Shown here piece by piece: positions 6,095 to 7,632 of a stretch of DNA of 7,632 nucleotides; position 1 is the stretch's first letter, and each line of letters opens with the position of its first letter. A program made the position numbers and the translations under genes. The stretch is from contig CAMEUC010000060.1 in the NCBI GenBank assembly GCA_945937855.1, positions 1 through 7,632 on the forward strand, read 5' to 3'. Origin of the DNA: an uncultured Clostridium sp. Lineage in GTDB: Bacteria; Bacillota; Clostridia; TANB77; CAG-508. Under the pieces are notes generated by a model that saw only the letters and a list, made by a program, of their open reading frames with translations, was not told where the DNA came from and searched no databases.

Positions 6095-6706
6095 ATGAGA
6101 AATCCTGTAGGAATAAATATGAAAAAAGATGAAATAATAGTTAGAATAAGTGAAGGAGCAGAATATAAAGAGATAATAGAATGTTTAAATAAAAAAATTC
6201 CAGCACTAAAAAAGTTATATAAAACAGAGAAAACACCAATCTTTGTAATGGGAAAAGTATTAAAAAATAAAGAAATTAATGAAATAAAGGAAATAATACA
6301 AAGTAATATAGATGTTGAAGTGAATTTTGATAGCCCAAAAGTTTTAGGTTTACATGGAATCAAAAGAACGTTTGAAAAGGAAATAAATAATTCAGAAACA
6401 ATGTTCCATAGGGGAAGCTTAAGGTCAGGGCAAAAAATTGAATTTGAAGGAAGCTTAGTAATCTTAGGAGATGTTAACGCAGGTGCAGAGGTAATAGCAG
6501 GAGAAAATATTGTTATACTGGGAGTATTAAGAGGATTAGCCCATGCAGGAGCTAAGGGAAATAAAAAAGCAATAATAGCAAGCAATTTAATTGAAAGCCC
6601 TCAAATAAGAATATCTAATGTGGTAAAGGAAATTGAAAAGGAAGAATTAGAACAAAATTATCGTTGCGCATTTATAGATGATAATAATGAGATTATAATG
6701 GAATAG
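6095..6706 (+). CDS. minC: Septum site-determining protein MinC
   Basis: Inhibits FtsZ polymerisation away from mid-cell; it is recruited to the membrane by MinD. The 203 residues hold an N-terminal FtsZ-inhibiting domain (about 8-95) and a C-terminal beta-helical domain (about 103-180) that dimerises and binds MinD. The signature stretch from residue 103 onward is clear: MFHRGSLRSGQKIEFEGSLV, then GDVNAGAEVIAGENIVILG and LRGLAHAGAKGN. RSGQ (110-113) is the conserved MinD-binding loop. The start is fixed by AGGAGG (6081-6086), 8 nt before the ATG. It follows mrdA, as in clostridial shape/division clusters, but minD does not come next: a terminator and a long palindrome follow. MinC needs MinD, so a minD gene should lie elsewhere. 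Identification is strong. Confidence 0.95.
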   Translation: MRNPVGINMKKDEIIVRISEGAEYKEIIECLNKKIPALKKLYKTEKTPIFVMGKVLKNKEINEIKEIIQSNIDVEVNFDSPKVLGLHGIKRTFEKEINNSETMFHRGSLRSGQKIEFEGSLVILGDVNAGAEVIAGENIVILGVLRGLAHAGAKGNKKAIIASNLIESPQIRISNVVKEIEKEELEQNYRCAFIDDNNEIIME

Positions 6707-6715
6707 AGAAATTAA

Positions 6716-6757
6716 AAATAAAGACATAAAATTTATATATTTTATGTCTTTATTTTA
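6716..6757. terminator. Intrinsic terminator after minC
   Basis: A perfect 16-bp stem (6716-6731 with 6740-6755) closes an 8-nt loop. The arms carry the A-run and T-run themselves, so it could act on either strand. It starts 9 nt after the minC stop and ends the mreD operon. Confidence 0.85.
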
Positions 6758-6791
6758 ATAAGATTTAACTTATACTCAGAATACCGCTCCC

Positions 6792-6911
6792 ATGGAGTTA
6801 TATATTTATATTTTATCGCTGCCCATCCAAGAAAATGTAATTCGCTTTGCTCAAACATTTTCTAAGGCGGTCACTCCGGAGTCGCTTAAAAATATAAATA
6901 TATAACTCCAT
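6792..6911. repeat. 120-bp palindromic element with perfect 23-bp ends
   Basis: Outer arms 6792-6814 and 6889-6911 are perfect 23-bp inverted repeats (ATGGAGTTATAT at one end, ATATAACTCCAT at the other). A second, inner 9-bp inverted repeat is AGAAAATGT (6830-6838) with ACATTTTCT (6855-6863). The right half also holds the self-complementary ACTCCGGAGT (6873-6882), giving a GC-richer patch. It is too small to encode a protein. The structure fits a MITE-like non-autonomous element or a large cruciform. No target-site duplication is apparent at its borders. With the terminator at 6716-6757 and the hairpin at 6927-6952, it accounts for most of the 322-bp gap between minC and the coat genes. Confidence 0.75.
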
Positions 6912-6926
6912 TCGCGCTTATTACTA

Positions 6927-6952
6927 CCATATTGTGCATTAACCAAATATGG
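6927..6952. repeat. Small AT-rich hairpin beside the palindrome
   Basis: CCATATT (6927-6933) pairs with AATATGG (6946-6952) across a 12-nt loop. It lies between the 120-bp palindrome and the coat genes. It has no T-run and its role is unknown; it may be an operator-like dyad for the coat operon or part of the same inserted DNA. Confidence 0.4.
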
Positions 6953-6989
6953 AGTAAATTTTGTATAAAAAAATAAAAATTGTAAATAA

Positions 6990-6995
6990 TATAAT
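6990..6995 (+). promoter_or_regulatory. Possible -10 box of the coat gene pair
   Basis: TATAAT lies 34 nt before the ATG at 7029. No recognisable -35 box stands 16-18 nt upstream, and the surroundings are so AT-rich that a chance match is quite possible. Sporulation sigma factors would be expected for coat genes, but I see no convincing match to their consensus. Confidence 0.25.
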
Positions 6996-7028
6996 TATTA
7001 ATTTAAAATGGAAGGAAGAATGATAAAA

Positions 7029-7247
7029 ATGGCAGATTTAACTCAAGTGGAACTACAAAATTTAAGACATTTGATTGGCGCACATGATACAGCATATCAA
7101 AAATTAAATTCATATGCTAATACTTGTGTAGACCCACAAATTAAGCAAATGTTTACTCGGAGCAGCGCAAGATTCGTTAAATACAAAACAAAAATTATTA
7201 TCGTTTTTAAATTAGGAGGTAAGTATGGAAGAGAAATATATGGTTAA
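7029..7247 (+). CDS. CotF-like small spore coat protein, apparently frameshifted
   Basis: The first 45 residues (MADLTQVELQNLRHLIGAHD..., then YANTCVDPQIKQMFTRS) match the N-terminal helical half of small clostridial CotF-like coat proteins. After AGC at 7161-7163 the frame departs: it runs on with a basic, unrelated tail and ends at 7247, overlapping the next gene by 23 bases. Moving to the +1 frame at 7165 gives AQDSLNTKQKLLSFLN and a TAG at 7213-7215, which completes a normal 61-residue protein and places the stop in the next gene's ribosome binding site. So one extra base (such as A7164) or a 2-base loss is likely, either a sequencing error or a real mutation. The start at 7029 is preferred because GAAGGAAG (7011-7018) lies 10 nt upstream; in-frame ATGs at 7008 and 7020 are too close to it. 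Confidence 0.72.
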   Translation: MADLTQVELQNLRHLIGAHDTAYQKLNSYANTCVDPQIKQMFTRSSARFVKYKTKIIIVFKLGGKYGREIYG

Positions 7248-7473
7248 CGATATTTTATCAGGTCTAAAAGCAGAACTTACAACATATCAAAATGCTATAT
7301 CAGAAGCAGAAAATGTTGCTCTTAGACAAACTCTCGCACAAATAAGAAATAATGATGAGGCATTTCAATATGATTTATTTAAGGTTGCACAAGTAAAAGG
7401 GTATTATATACCAGCAGAAAAAGCACCACAGGCAGAGATTAATAAAGTTAAAGAACAAGTGAGCAATGGGTAG
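7225..7473 (+). CDS. CotF-family spore coat protein
   Basis: A small structural protein of the endospore coat, predicted to be an antiparallel helical bundle. The 82 residues show the family pattern: MVNDILSGLKAELTTYQNAISEAEN (residues 6-30), LRQTLAQIRNNDEAFQYDLFKVAQ and the ending KGYYIPAEKAPQAEI. This is a single-domain version; the longer CotF of Bacillus contains the equivalent region. AGGAGGT (7214-7220) is 4 nt before the ATG at 7225; an internal ATG at 7240 is possible but less well placed. It directly follows the first coat gene, and its ribosome binding site contains the restored stop of that gene, which shows translational coupling. Expression is probably during sporulation. Its presence implies an endospore-forming lineage. 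Confidence 0.85.
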   Translation: MEEKYMVNDILSGLKAELTTYQNAISEAENVALRQTLAQIRNNDEAFQYDLFKVAQVKGYYIPAEKAPQAEINKVKEQVSNG

Positions 7474-7519
7474 CACAGAAATTTTTCATGTTGATTTCTT
7501 TGCATAGTGGAAGACAACC

Positions 7520-7621
7520 GCCAAATCTCGTCGGGGTTTGATTTTTCTTTTTTAGGCACCTCTAAGTAATCCCTACTTTGGATTCTCCTAAAAAAGAAAA
7601 ATGAAAACCCCTGCGTTTGGC
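7520..7621. repeat. 102-nt hairpin element downstream of the coat genes
   Basis: Pairs from foot to tip: GCCAAA 7520-7525 with TTTGGC 7616-7621; GGGGTTT 7533-7539 with AAACCCC 7605-7611; a perfect 16-bp stem 7541-7556 with 7587-7602; then an apical small hairpin AATCC 7568-7572 with GGATT 7580-7584. The tip is framed by CACCTCT on the left and TCTCCT on the right, resembling the tip of the palindrome at 1265-1388. It may also stop coat transcription, but the T-rich stretch lies inside the stem. The rest of the 159-bp tail after the coat gene (7474-7519) shows nothing recognisable. Confidence 0.72.
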
Positions 7622-7632
7622 TACTTTATTTT

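Noticed and set aside
7008..7028. Upstream in-frame ATGs at 7008 and 7020 as starts of the first coat gene
   Set aside because: The only Shine-Dalgarno-like sequence (7011-7018) overlaps or abuts them, while it is correctly spaced for 7029, and MADLTQ is a natural beginning.
7158..7170. Programmed frameshift in the first coat gene
   Set aside because: No slippery heptamer, in-frame stop at the shift site or stimulatory hairpin is visible; an indel or sequencing error is simpler.

Overview
The window is low-GC DNA, most likely from an endospore-forming Bacillota of the class Clostridia. This rests on the AT-rich coding sequence, the B. subtilis-type L10 leader with a terminator, the mreD-mrdA-minC gene order, and two small CotF-like spore coat genes. 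The species cannot be told from the sequence. Many spacers hold long imperfect hairpins, which suggests a genome rich in small palindromic repeats.

Layout. (1) 1-1903, plus strand: the 3' part of rplA (L1), an L10-responsive leader with an intrinsic terminator, rplJ (L10), a 265-bp spacer with a 124-nt palindrome and a likely separate promoter, then rplL (L7/L12). A bidirectional terminator follows. rpoB, the usual next gene, is not there. (2) 2058-3161, minus strand: a lone gene for a putative HExxH zinc metallopeptidase of unknown function. (3) 3267-6760, plus strand: a strong promoter, then mreD, mrdA (class B PBP2) and minC, ended by a perfect 16-bp terminator. mreB/mreC are not upstream and minD is not downstream, so this is a split version of the clostridial cell-shape/division cluster. 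(4) 6761-7028: a spacer with a large perfect-armed palindrome. (5) 7029-7473: two adjacent CotF-like coat genes, the first apparently frameshifted. (6) 7474-7632: a further 102-nt hairpin.

Function. The first block makes ribosomal stalk proteins; L10 with bound L12 probably represses its own transcription through the leader. The third block makes a membrane partner of the elongation machinery, the transpeptidase for lateral wall synthesis, and a division-site inhibitor, linking rod growth to septum placement.

The least expected signal is in the spacers. Four of them (upstream of rplJ, upstream of rplL, after rplL, and between mrdA and minC) carry arrays of 7-nt units fitting one degenerate consensus, TCNNAMT, in strict 7-nt phase. 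In three of the four, antisense heptamers (RKTNNGA-like) precede them, so each array forms a hairpin. This resembles the short tandemly repeated heptamers known in cyanobacteria, but as hairpin arms here. Three further palindromes (1265-1388, 6792-6911, 7520-7621) are of other kinds. No clear new defence or enzymatic system is visible.
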